Shown here: positions 1 to 8,263 of the stretch, in pieces
Position numbering within the stretch: the first letter of the stretch is position 1
Layout: each line of letters starts with the position of its first letter
From: JBBQWR01 sp038210495
Lineage (GTDB): Bacteria; Planctomycetota; Planctomycetia; Pirellulales; DATAWG01
Reading direction: 5' to 3'
Assembly: GCA_038210495.1 (NCBI GenBank)
Contig: JBBQWR010000004.1
Location: 62,001-126,000, forward strand
Length of the DNA stretch: 64,000 nucleotides
Made by a program: the position numbers and the translations under genes
The notes under the pieces: generated by a model
The model's database searches: none
Told to the model about the DNA's origin: nothing
Seen by the model: only the letters and a program-made list of their open reading frames with translations

Positions 1-61
1 TCGCGCGGCTACGTCGGGGATAATAGCCACGGCGACCATTGCCACGGAATAGATTGAGCCC

Positions 62-778
62 ATGAGCAAGATCCTTCAAGCGCTTCAGCATCTTGACAAC
101 TCCGTCGTGCCGATCGTGTTGCCAGCATCGCGATCGAACGAAACGCAAGTCGAGCGCCCGCTTCAAAAGACTGCAACAGGAACCGGTCAACCGATTCACT
201 CCAGCAACCTCCAGGACGAGTATGTCGATCTTGCCCGGCGGATGCGACTGAAGCTCCGGGCGCCGGCGACGATTTTCATTGCCACGGCCGGCCCCTCGAT
301 CGACGACGCTTGGCTCGCGCCGCTCGCGGTCGCGCTCATGCAGCAGAATCGGGAACGGGTGCTATTGATCGAATCGGGCAGCGAACACTCGTCGCTTTCC
401 GAGTCGCTAGGCCTCGCCACGGGTTGGGGCCTCAGCGAGGCGATCGTATCGGCCGGCGGCTGGCGCGAACGAGTCCTCGCGACTCCGCTCCAGAACGTCA
501 GCCTGCTGCCGGCCGGCCAAGCCGCTCGACCATCGTCCACTCGACTGGCCGACTCGATGACGAAGCTCGCTGCTCAGTGGAAGCAGGAGTACGCCTGGAC
601 GATTCTATCCGGCGGCTCAGCAGCTCGCATCGAAGCCGCAGCCTTCGCGGCCGCCTGCGACGGCGCCCTGCTGGTTGTTTCGCTCGCGGCGACGACTCGC
701 GATCAAGCGATATCCTCGCAAAAAAATCTCGAATCGCTCGGCGGCCAAGTCATCGGCTGCATCGCACGGCAATTATAG
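62..778 (+). CDS. Degenerate CpsD/CapB-like P-loop protein
   Basis: A 238-residue protein that has the layout of the bacterial tyrosine-kinase/CpsD ATPase family used in exopolysaccharide export: an N-terminal region opening MSKILQAL, then a core with the spacing of a CpsD domain and a GLSEAI segment like the GLSEVL of that family. The key nucleotide-binding parts are absent. Where Walker A (GxGKST) should be, the sequence reads ATAGPSIDDAW. Where the second Walker motif (VDAD) should be, it reads LLIESGSE. There is no C-terminal tyrosine cluster. Family membership is inferred from overall pattern; catalytic activity looks unlikely. It may be a regulatory partner of an export system lying to the left of the window. 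The start ATG has no strong Shine-Dalgarno, and two frames from upstream end at 52 and 57, so the upstream gene cannot be named. Confidence 0.55.
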   Translation: MSKILQALQHLDNSVVPIVLPASRSNETQVERPLQKTATGTGQPIHSSNLQDEYVDLARRMRLKLRAPATIFIATAGPSIDDAWLAPLAVALMQQNRERVLLIESGSEHSSLSESLGLATGWGLSEAIVSAGGWRERVLATPLQNVSLLPAGQAARPSSTRLADSMTKLAAQWKQEYAWTILSGGSAARIEAAAFAAACDGALLVVSLAATTRDQAISSQKNLESLGGQVIGCIARQL

Positions 779-840
779 CAGCGCGACTAGAGTCGCGCAC
801 GAAGTATGCGCGGAGCGGTCGAATGCACGGCGACCGCTTA

Positions 841-2235
841 CTACGTGCGCGGCTCGATGGGCCGACTCGTCCAGGCGAACCACAGGCTCGTAACCGTCAA
901 CAGACCGGCGACGGACAGAAACATCGTTGAATAGCCCGGCAGCTTCGCTTCGCGAGCATAATGCACGATGCCGCCAATCAGCGGCATCCCGAGCAGAATG
1001 CCTAAATCCATCATCGCCAGGATCAGCGTCGTCCCGAGTCCGCGATAGCGCCTTGGAAATGTGATGCTTCCCCCGGCGATCACGGCCGGAAACAGGATCG
1101 CGTGCCCGGCGCCTGTAAGCGTCGCCGGCAAAATCAACTGCCCCTCTCGAACGACGATCAAGTAACAAAGCACGCCCGCGATCATCAGGCCGTTGCCAAG
1201 CAAGATCATCGGACGAGCGCCGAATCGGTCGCTCCAGCGGCGGGTCGCCAGTCGCGTGACGAGCGCGACCAGTGCATAGACGCCAAAAAACGGCGCGATC
1301 CGGTCGATCCGCAACTCGCCCGCGAACGTTCGCAAAAACGTCGTCGGCATCCCCAGGGCGACGCCCATCGTGATGCCCATCAGCAAGATCGGGCCTGGGT
1401 GGTAGAGCTTAAGCAGCAGCGCAAGTGGCAATTGCTTTCGCCTGGGTGGGCGAGCATCGCCCCGGGTCGTCAGCCACGCCGCGATAAACGCCGCGCAGCC
1501 CAACAGCGCCGCGACGACGAACAGTCGATCCAACTGCCAACGCTGCAAGCCATCCACGCCCCCGAGGGCGGCCGACTTTCCGCCCGAGATCAAATCGCCG
1601 ATCAATGGTCCGGCGATCATCCCGACGAACCCCGCGGTACCGATCGTGCCCACGCCCTCCGCCATTCGCTCGGTCGGCAATAGCCTGAATACATAGGTGT
1701 AGGAAGCTCCAAAAATTCCCGCCAAACTCGTGCGATAAAGAATGTGCAGCACATAGATGCCCGGGTGATCGGCGCTGGCAATCAGCAGATGGCCGAGCAG
1801 GCTCGCGACAAACAGCGCGAGCGAGCCAAGCCAGATGTCGCGAGTCCCGATCCGGTCGATCGCCGTGCCTTGGGCCAACCGCATGACCATGCTGCCGATC
1901 ATGCCGATGCCGACGATCCAGCCAAGCTGCAGCTCGGCGCCACCCAGATACGTCACGAAATCGGCGTAGCGGTACAGCAAACTGGCCGCGATCATCAGCA
2001 TCGAATTAGATACATACGCGAGCCAAAATCGGCCGCTCAGGCCTGTCTGTTGGACTTGCAGAGTGCCGGAGCGTCTCGACGCGGCGTTTTTCGATCTGAT
2101 TTCGACGGGCGCCGTCGCGGAGTGTTGGCCATTTGATGTCTCGCCGCCCACAACATTCTTTATGCCGCTTGGCAACAGCGGCATCACGCTAGATGACGGT
2201 CCGGCGCTGAGATTTGTTGGGAGAGAAGGCGGCAT
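841..2235 (-). CDS. MFS transporter
   Basis: A polytopic membrane protein of about 464 residues with the alternating hydrophobic segments of a 12-helix major facilitator. The loop between helices 2 and 3 carries a motif-A-like stretch (GTAIDRIGTRDIW), and the equivalent after helix 8 is ATRRWSDRFGARP, both typical of MFS. No substrate can be named. The open frame runs back to 2481 and would overlap the divergent mannosyltransferase, so I chose the internal ATG at 2235; a shorter start at 2184 is also possible. The first 65 or so residues from 2235 are Pro/Ser-rich and look disordered. It converges on the gene at 62-778 with about 60 bp between them. Confidence 0.75.
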   Translation of the reverse strand: MPPSLPTNLSAGPSSSVMPLLPSGIKNVVGGETSNGQHSATAPVEIRSKNAASRRSGTLQVQQTGLSGRFWLAYVSNSMLMIAASLLYRYADFVTYLGGAELQLGWIVGIGMIGSMVMRLAQGTAIDRIGTRDIWLGSLALFVASLLGHLLIASADHPGIYVLHILYRTSLAGIFGASYTYVFRLLPTERMAEGVGTIGTAGFVGMIAGPLIGDLISGGKSAALGGVDGLQRWQLDRLFVVAALLGCAAFIAAWLTTRGDARPPRRKQLPLALLLKLYHPGPILLMGITMGVALGMPTTFLRTFAGELRIDRIAPFFGVYALVALVTRLATRRWSDRFGARPMILLGNGLMIAGVLCYLIVVREGQLILPATLTGAGHAILFPAVIAGGSITFPRRYRGLGTTLILAMMDLGILLGMPLIGGIVHYAREAKLPGYSTMFLSVAGLLTVTSLWFAWTSRPIEPRT

Positions 2236-2431
2236 GGATCGCAAGGCGGGCGGTGGGACGGTGGGCAATAAAGTATACTCGCGGTGGGCACACCGAAGGA
2301 TACCACGGCCCGCCAATTCCCTAGACACGCCGTGCAATTTGAGGTTCGTCCGACTGGGGTAAGAGTGTAGAATTTTCGCCAATCCGGCCGCAGTCGCCGG
2401 GCTACTTCCTGAGCCGCACCCGAGGAACGGA

Positions 2432-3181
2432 ATGCCTGATTTCGCAGCCAATCGCGATAAGACGTTGGTCATGACGGCCACTTATAACGAGATCGAGAAT
2501 CTACCCAGTTTGGTCGAGCAGATTTTCCAAGTCGTTCCGAACGTGGACGTGCTCGTGGTCGACGACGGTTCGCCAGACGGCACCGGCGATTGGTGCGACA
2601 AGCAAGCGGCCATCGATCCGCGGATTCGCTGTCTGCATCGCAAAGGCAAGCTCGGCCTGGGCACGGCCATCATCGCCGGTATGCGTTACGCCATGCAGCA
2701 TGGCTACAAATATGTGCTGAACATGGACGCCGATTTCAGCCATCATCCGCGGTACTTGCCCGCGATGATCGCCGCGATGGACCCGCCAGGCGTCTGGCCG
2801 ATGGACGTCGCGATCGGCTCGCGCTATGTGCCAGGAGGCGGCGTCGTCGGCTGGCCACTGAAGCGTCAGCTCATGAGCCGGGCGGTAAACCTCTACGCCC
2901 GCTGGCTATTGTGGCTCAAGCCCAAGGATTGCAGCGGCGGCTACCGCTGTTACCGCACGTCGACGTTGGCTCGACTCGATCTCGATAAAGTCCGCTCGCG
3001 AGGCTATTCATTCCAGGAAGAAATCCTCTGGATGCTCCGCCGCACCGGCGCCAAATTCGGCGAAACGCCGATCATGTTCGCCGATCGCGAAAAGGGCACG
3101 TCGAAGATCAACTCGAAAGAAGCGATCAACGCCCTGCGGATCATCTTCCGGCTGGGGATGAAGACGATGATCGGAGTGTGA
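2432..3181 (+). CDS. Polyprenol-phosphate mannose synthase (GT2, Dpm1-like)
   Basis: A 249-residue family 2 glycosyltransferase of the dolichol-phosphate mannose synthase type, which moves mannose from GDP-mannose to a polyprenyl phosphate at the inner membrane face. The sequence shows VVDDGSPDGTGDW near residue 37, the DAD metal-binding site in NMDADFSHHP near residue 98, and the late ADREKGTSKI motif typical of this subgroup. There are no strong transmembrane helices at the C-terminus, so it is the short soluble form. The ATG is preceded by GAGGAACGGA, a good ribosome site. It is divergent from the MFS gene and could feed lipid-linked mannose to GT39-type transferases such as the one at 55728. 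Confidence 0.88.
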   Translation: MPDFAANRDKTLVMTATYNEIENLPSLVEQIFQVVPNVDVLVVDDGSPDGTGDWCDKQAAIDPRIRCLHRKGKLGLGTAIIAGMRYAMQHGYKYVLNMDADFSHHPRYLPAMIAAMDPPGVWPMDVAIGSRYVPGGGVVGWPLKRQLMSRAVNLYARWLLWLKPKDCSGGYRCYRTSTLARLDLDKVRSRGYSFQEEILWMLRRTGAKFGETPIMFADREKGTSKINSKEAINALRIIFRLGMKTMIGV

Positions 3182-3351
3182 CATCGCGAAAAACTCGCTG
3201 CGACAATGCCACTGAGCTAATTATAACACGCGGCCGGCTCAACGTGGCCATCGAATTTGCTAATCCGCCTGGCTGTGGTTATCTTGTAGCCGTCGATCGC
3301 CATACTTCGAATATGAAGTCGCTTCTGAGTATCCATTGCAAAGACACCACC

Positions 3352-4074
3352 ATGAAAACGAAAAACATCTTAGCCGTCGGAGCACTCTTCGCTTTGCTCG
3401 CAGGGCCGGCTATCGCGCTGGCCGCCGACGCCGAACGCCCCGACAACACTCCGCCCGAAGGTTACACGGCTTTGTTCAACGGCAAAGACCTGACCGGATG
3501 GAAAGGCCTCGTTTCACCCGACAAAGGGCCTCCTGGCCGGGCGGCGATGACGCCCGAGCGACTTGCCGAGGCCCAAAAAAAGGCCGACAAGCAAATGGTC
3601 GACCACTGGACGGCGGTCGACGGAGTGCTGACCTATGACGGCGGGGGCCAAAGCCTCTGCTCGGCGAAAGATTTTGGGGATTTCGATTTGTGGGTCGACT
3701 GGAAAATCACGCCCAAGGGGGATAGCGGCATTTATTTGCGAGGCAGTCCGCAGGTGCAGATTTGGGACCCGTCCGACGGGCCGGCTCACGGAATCGGTTC
3801 AGGCGGCTTGTACAACAATCAGAAAAAAGAGAATCCCCACGATCCGCTAGTCATGGCCGACAAGCCAATCGGTCAATGGAACCGGTTTCACATTGTCATG
3901 ATCGGCGACAAAGTGTCCGTCCATCTGAACGACAAGCTCGTGACCGACAACGTGACGCTCGAAAACTACTGGGAGCGGAGCAAGCCGATCTATCCAACCG
4001 GCCAGATCGAGCTACAACATCACAATTCGCCGCTAAAGTTCAAGAACATCTACATCAAAGAATTGTCGAAGTAG
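3352..4074 (+). CDS. Secreted DUF1080 protein (3-keto-disaccharide hydrolase family)
   Basis: A 240-residue protein with a clear signal peptide (MKTKNILAVGALFALLAGPA... with cleavage near the Ala-Leu-Ala before AADAE). The mature part begins with the family hallmark YTALFNGKDLTGWKG and ends IELQHHNSPLKFKNIYIKEL, both standard for DUF1080, a concanavalin-like fold whose members hydrolyse 3-keto-glycosides. Planctomycetes carry many copies. The open frame extends to 3178, overlapping the previous gene, but the ATG at 3352 is the only start that gives a proper signal peptide. It converges with uvrC, 30 bp away. The substrate cannot be told from sequence. Confidence 0.87.
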   Translation: MKTKNILAVGALFALLAGPAIALAADAERPDNTPPEGYTALFNGKDLTGWKGLVSPDKGPPGRAAMTPERLAEAQKKADKQMVDHWTAVDGVLTYDGGGQSLCSAKDFGDFDLWVDWKITPKGDSGIYLRGSPQVQIWDPSDGPAHGIGSGGLYNNQKKENPHDPLVMADKPIGQWNRFHIVMIGDKVSVHLNDKLVTDNVTLENYWERSKPIYPTGQIELQHHNSPLKFKNIYIKELSK

Positions 4075-4104
4075 TCCCCCAGCCCCTTTTGCTCCGCTCG
4101 ACGC

Positions 4105-5505
4105 CTACTCATCCCCCAGCGTCGACTTCCGCCGCAGCAGATGATGATACGCCTGCGCGAACCGGTGCGCTTCGTCGCGGACGTATTGCAGCAGCCGCAG
4201 CGCAAATGAATGCCGGCTGAGCCGGATCGGCTCGTCCGCGCCGGGAATGTAAACTTCCTCTTCGCGTTTGGCTAAGGAAATGACCGTGGGAGGGGTGATT
4301 TCCAATTCGCGGAAGGCGGCCATCGCAGCGCTGAGTTGACCTTTCCCGCCATCGACGAGCAATATGTCGGGAAACACTTCGAGTTCGTCGGACAGCCGCT
4401 GAAACCGTCGCGACACGACTTCGTGGATGCTTTTGAAATCGTCGATGCCGCTAACCGCTCGAATTTTGAATCGCTTGTAGCCGGGTTTGAAGGGCAGCCC
4501 ATCGATGAACCGCACGAGGCTGGCGACCGTCTCGCCGCCGGCCAGATGGGCGATGTCCACGCCCTCGATGGTTCGCGGCGTTTCGGCTAGTTTGAGCATC
4601 TTGCGCAGCCCGGCCAATCCTTTCTTGGGATCGATGTAAAACACCTCCGGCTGAGCGTTTTCTTCCAGATCGCCGCGCTGGTCGAGCGTTTCGAGCATGT
4701 GAATCTCGTCGCGCAGTCGGGCCGCTTTCTCGAATCGCAGCGCCTCGGACGCGGTGCGCATCTCGGCTCGCATCTCGTCGAGCAGCGCTTTCTTCTTGCC
4801 TCCGAGGAACATTCGCAAGCGATGAATGTCCTTGCGATAGTCTTCCTTGGAGATCCGCATATTGCACGGCGCCGTGCACTGCTTGATCGACGCCAGCAGA
4901 CAGGGACGGAACCAGCGCCACTTTTCGTCGTGCTCGTCGATGTCGAGCGAGCAGGTGCGAAATTTGAAGATTTTTTGCAGCACGGCGATGGCGCCGCGCA
5001 GGCTGCTCGCGCTGGCGAACGGACCGTAGAGCTTCGTGCCGCGACTATGGGGCTCGCGGGTGAACTCGACGCGAGGAAAATCTTCGCGGATAAAAATTTC
5101 AAGATAGGGAAACGACTTGCCGTCCTTAAGGTCTTTGTTGTATTTCGGCTGCACGTCCTTGACCAATCGCGATTCGAGCAGCAAGGCATCGACTTCGCTT
5201 TCGGCCGGCAAGAAATCGATATCGTGAATCTCGCGGACCATGTCCATCGTGCGGCGATCTTCGGCGGCCGCCTTCAGAAAATAGCTGCCCGCCCGGGCGC
5301 GAAGATTTTTGGCCTTGCCAATGTAGATCACGACGCCCGCGGCGTTTTTCATCAAATAGACGCCAGGAGTCTGTGGGAACTCGCGGACCTTGGCCAAAGC
5401 AAAATCGAAACCGCCGATGAATTCCAGCGATTCCGACGGCGCGTCAGGCGTCGGCACGACGGCGCCGTTCCCTTCTGGCTCAAGTTGATCCGTCTCGTCG
5501 TGCAA
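4105..5505 (-). CDS. uvrC: UvrC-type excinuclease subunit lacking the HhH tail
   Basis: A 466-residue nucleotide-excision-repair nuclease. The GIY-YIG domain lies at residues 40-125 (PGVYLMK, VIYIGKAKNLRAR). A four-cysteine set C-X16-C-X7-C-X3-C near residues 195-225 matches the UvrC iron-sulphur site, a UVR motif follows (EALRFEKAARLRDEI), and the RNase-H-like UvrC domain contains GVDIAHLAG, ILLVDGGKGQ and VRDEAHRFA with its acidic and His residues. Normal UvrC is about 600 residues and ends with two helix-hairpin-helix motifs; this one stops just after AYHHLLRRKSTLGDE. The DUF1080 gene ends 30 bp further on, so there is no room for a frameshifted tail. The apparent start is TTG at 5505; an internal GTG is possible. 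Confidence 0.85.
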   Translation of the reverse strand: MHDETDQLEPEGNGAVVPTPDAPSESLEFIGGFDFALAKVREFPQTPGVYLMKNAAGVVIYIGKAKNLRARAGSYFLKAAAEDRRTMDMVREIHDIDFLPAESEVDALLLESRLVKDVQPKYNKDLKDGKSFPYLEIFIREDFPRVEFTREPHSRGTKLYGPFASASSLRGAIAVLQKIFKFRTCSLDIDEHDEKWRWFRPCLLASIKQCTAPCNMRISKEDYRKDIHRLRMFLGGKKKALLDEMRAEMRTASEALRFEKAARLRDEIHMLETLDQRGDLEENAQPEVFYIDPKKGLAGLRKMLKLAETPRTIEGVDIAHLAGGETVASLVRFIDGLPFKPGYKRFKIRAVSGIDDFKSIHEVVSRRFQRLSDELEVFPDILLVDGGKGQLSAAMAAFRELEITPPTVISLAKREEEVYIPGADEPIRLSRHSFALRLLQYVRDEAHRFAQAYHHLLRRKSTLGDE

Positions 5506-5680
5506 TGTATTGCTCTGGATTGCCTACTCGCCACCCACCCCTCGCCACACCCCGCCTCCCCTTCCAGTTTATCGCGTCGCGTCAAATCGGGCACGTCTTG
5601 ATTGACCCGCGGGGCCGGTAATTGCAGAATGATGGCACTGTCCCCCGTGCCGAGCGGCGAAACTTTCCCGGAACCGAACT

Positions 5681-6820
5681 ATGCGCGCTAATTCACGCTT
5701 CCTTGCGGCGATCGGGCTTTTGCTCAGCCTCGGCTTCTCCGCCGCCTGGCTGGTAGCCGCTGAAGAAACGAAAGAAGACAAGCAGCCGACCGAAAACGTC
5801 TACGCTCCGAAAAAGGGGCTCTCGCCGGCCGAGTTGCAAAAGTTCATCGAACGAATGCAGGACGCTCCCGCTTCGCTGCAAGAACGGCCCGGTTTCGCCG
5901 ACGGAATCGCCGCAGCGGCCGATCGCATTTTGGCCGGGAAGCCAGATCGCGATGTCCGCCGGTTCGCCATGCTGGCCAAACTCGATTCTCTACACGCTGC
6001 CGGAGTCGCCGGCAATGAAGAAGCGGACAAAAAATTGTTCGCCTCGGCTGCGACTCTTAAGGGCGACCCGGATTCGGCGATCGCCAAAGACGCCCAGTTG
6101 TACTTGCTCGAACAGAAAGTGCTAGCAGCGGACACGCTGGAACCGGCAAAGCTGCCGCCGCTGCTGGATGAGGTCAAAAAGACGTTGGCCGATGACACGC
6201 TCGACACTCGGCATGTGCGAATCGCATCGGCCACGGTGCGGATGATCAATCGGGCCCCGGACGATGAGTACGCCGCCAAAAGCTACAAGGAGTTCGGCGA
6301 GTTGTTCTCCAAAAGCGAGGATTCCGAGCTATCGCGGTACGGCAAGAAAATCGCTAAGGGAAGCCGGCCGGCGACGCTCGTCGGCAAGCCGCTGGAGATC
6401 GTCGGCTCGACGCTCGAGGGGGATAAATTCAACATCACTCAATACAAAGGCAAAGTTGTCCTCGTCGATTTCTGGGCCACTTGGTGCGGGCCATGCCGGG
6501 CGTCGCTGCCGGGTCTGATGAAAACCCATGCGCGTTTTCACGATCGAGGATTCGAAGTTGTGGGCGTGAGCCTCGACGACGATCTCGACAAGCTCGGCAC
6601 GTTCATCAGCGAGGCGAAATTGCCGTGGGTCAACTTGACGGGCGAAAAGGACGGGGAGGAGATGAAATTCCCTCTGGCCGAGAAATACGGCGTCAACGCG
6701 ATTCCCGCCATGTTTCTGATCGGTCGCGACGGCAAGGTGATCGCTCAAGACCTCCACGGCGAGGATTTGGACAAGAAGCTCGAAGAGCTGTTAGCCAAAA
6801 GCGACACTCCGAAAAAGTAG
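5681..6820 (+). CDS. Exported thioredoxin-like (TlpA/ResA type) protein
   Basis: A 379-residue protein with an N-terminal signal sequence or anchor (residues 1-27), a helical region rich in Ala, Lys and Glu of about 200 residues, and a C-terminal AhpC/TSA-TlpA thioredoxin domain. The redox motif is in VDFWATWCGPCRASLPG with cysteines at residues 269 and 272, and the cis-Pro motif is NAIPAMFLI. The fold suggests periplasmic disulphide reduction or oxidation; the partner is unknown. The gene stands alone and ends in a strong intrinsic terminator. Confidence 0.85.
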   Translation: MRANSRFLAAIGLLLSLGFSAAWLVAAEETKEDKQPTENVYAPKKGLSPAELQKFIERMQDAPASLQERPGFADGIAAAADRILAGKPDRDVRRFAMLAKLDSLHAAGVAGNEEADKKLFASAATLKGDPDSAIAKDAQLYLLEQKVLAADTLEPAKLPPLLDEVKKTLADDTLDTRHVRIASATVRMINRAPDDEYAAKSYKEFGELFSKSEDSELSRYGKKIAKGSRPATLVGKPLEIVGSTLEGDKFNITQYKGKVVLVDFWATWCGPCRASLPGLMKTHARFHDRGFEVVGVSLDDDLDKLGTFISEAKLPWVNLTGEKDGEEMKFPLAEKYGVNAIPAMFLIGRDGKVIAQDLHGEDLDKKLEELLAKSDTPKK

Positions 6821-6856
6821 CGGTTTGACGGTTAAGGCAAAAATTAGCAAGTCGTT

Positions 6857-6889
6857 AAAGCGGCCCGAATTCCTCGGGCCGCTTTTTTC
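6857..6889 (+). terminator. Rho-independent terminator of the TlpA-like gene
   Basis: A perfect GC-rich stem (AAAGCGGCCCGA pairing with TCGGGCCGCTTT) with a short loop is followed by six T residues, 37 bp after the stop codon of the thioredoxin-like gene. Confidence 0.93.
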
Positions 6890-7138
6890 GTTTATGCCGG
6901 CAACGACGAGTTCAACGCCGATGTTGGGCCCAACCGCGTTCCGGCCGTCCGGCGCGGCAGGATGCTTCGGTTATGTAACCGCCACTCGCCACGAATTGGC
7001 CGCAGGCGAATTTTGACCTACCCTCAATCGCGACCTAGAGTTCAGTCGAGAGTTGCCCTAAACCGTTCGTTCCATGCGCCGGTTCTCGACACGATCGGTC
7101 CACCGGGCGGCCCGGCTTTCGCGAGAATTACCCGAACC

Positions 7139-7690
7139 GTGACCACAAAAACCATCCAATTCGCTAAGTCGTCCCGCGGCAAGCCCCCGCGTCGCGGCGG
7201 CGATGCCAAAAGCCGGCGAGGATCGATCGTCGTCGAGGCGGCTTTCGTCGCGCCGTTGCTGATGACGTTGATGCTCGGCGTTTGGGAAGTCGGCCGGATG
7301 GTGCAGGTGAACCAGATATTGCAGAACGCGGCCCGAGAGGGGGCTCGTTTGGCCGGCAACGGCTACGTTAACGGAACGGCTGTAACGGCGAGCACCGTGC
7401 AAACGGCGGTGCAGAACTACCTGACGGCGGCTGGGCTGCCGACGGCGGCCGCGACCGGCGCTGTGACGACCATCACTTGCCTGGCTGCCACGGTTTGGAC
7501 CGATCCGAGCGCGGCCCTGCCGCTCGACCCGTTCAAGGTCACTGTAACGATTCCCTCCGGCGCCGCATTCAACAGCCTGCGCTGGAACTTATTGAATCAA
7601 ATCACCTCGCAAACGTCGATGTCGGCAACCGTGTACTGGGAGTCGGAAAACAATTCGCAAGTGGTCGTCAGCGCGACGCTGCCTTACTAG
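7139..7690 (+). CDS. TadE-like pseudopilin
   Basis: A protein of about 183 residues with a TadE domain: a basic stretch, then RRGSIVVEAAFVAPLL with the conserved Glu at the start of the single hydrophobic helix, then the family's NAAREGARLAG. TadE proteins are minor pseudopilins of the Flp (type IVc) pilus or Tad-like secretion machine. The open frame continues up to 6962, but the region before residue 60 has no protein-like pattern, so I took the GTG at 7139 as the likely start; this is uncertain. It is the first of three tad-like genes in a row (gaps of 9 and 54 bp), most likely one operon. Confidence 0.8.
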   Translation: MTTKTIQFAKSSRGKPPRRGGDAKSRRGSIVVEAAFVAPLLMTLMLGVWEVGRMVQVNQILQNAAREGARLAGNGYVNGTAVTASTVQTAVQNYLTAAGLPTAAATGAVTTITCLAATVWTDPSAALPLDPFKVTVTIPSGAAFNSLRWNLLNQITSQTSMSATVYWESENNSQVVVSATLPY

Positions 7691-7699
7691 CGAGCGAAC

Positions 7700-8209
7700 A
7701 TGATCACCAAGAGCACTCGATCTATGAACCTAGCGACGCGTCGCTCCGCCGCGCGGCGCATCGGTGGCCGCGATCGCCGCGGATCGGCGGTCGTACAGGC
7801 CGCGATCGTGTTGCCGTTCATTCTGCTGTTTCTGTTCGGAATCATGGAGTATTCGCGGTATGTGATGCTCTTGCAGCTTGTGAACAATGCGGCCCGCGAG
7901 GGTTGCCGGTACGCAATCGCTCATACCGACCCCGTGGTGATCGGCTCGACGACCTATACGAGCAACGACTCGGATGTCACGACCAAGGTCAGCAACATGA
8001 TGGGCGGTCAAGCGCTCGTCAGCCAGACCGTATCGGTGTACGAGTCGGATGCCCTGGGCAACAACGTGGGGACCTGGCAAAACGCCCAATGGGGCAACTG
8101 GATCACGGTGAAGGTCACGGGCAATTTCCAGTCCGTGTTGCAGAGTTTCTTGCACTTCGGCAGTACGATCCCGATCACGGCCGAAGCGGTGATGCGCGCC
8201 GAGGACTGA
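7700..8209 (+). CDS. TadE-like pseudopilin (second copy)
   Basis: A 169-residue TadE-family protein with basic N-terminus, the motif RRGSAVVQAAIVLPFILLF starting the hydrophobic helix, and NAAREGCRYAIAHT after it. The usual Glu of the family (VEAA) is Gln here (VQAA). It begins 9 bp after the previous TadE gene, so the two are probably translated together, and could form a heteromeric minor pilin pair. An internal ATG at about 7730 is an alternative start. Confidence 0.82.
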   Translation: MITKSTRSMNLATRRSAARRIGGRDRRGSAVVQAAIVLPFILLFLFGIMEYSRYVMLLQLVNNAAREGCRYAIAHTDPVVIGSTTYTSNDSDVTTKVSNMMGGQALVSQTVSVYESDALGNNVGTWQNAQWGNWITVKVTGNFQSVLQSFLHFGSTIPITAEAVMRAED

Positions 8210-8263
8210 CCCCGCTCGGGAAGCATCTGCTGGTTTCACCAAACACAAACCGAGTCACTCGCC

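Noticed and set aside
4699..5601. 300-residue plus-strand frame opposite uvrC
   Set aside because: It has no domain and lies fully antisense to a well-conserved UvrC.
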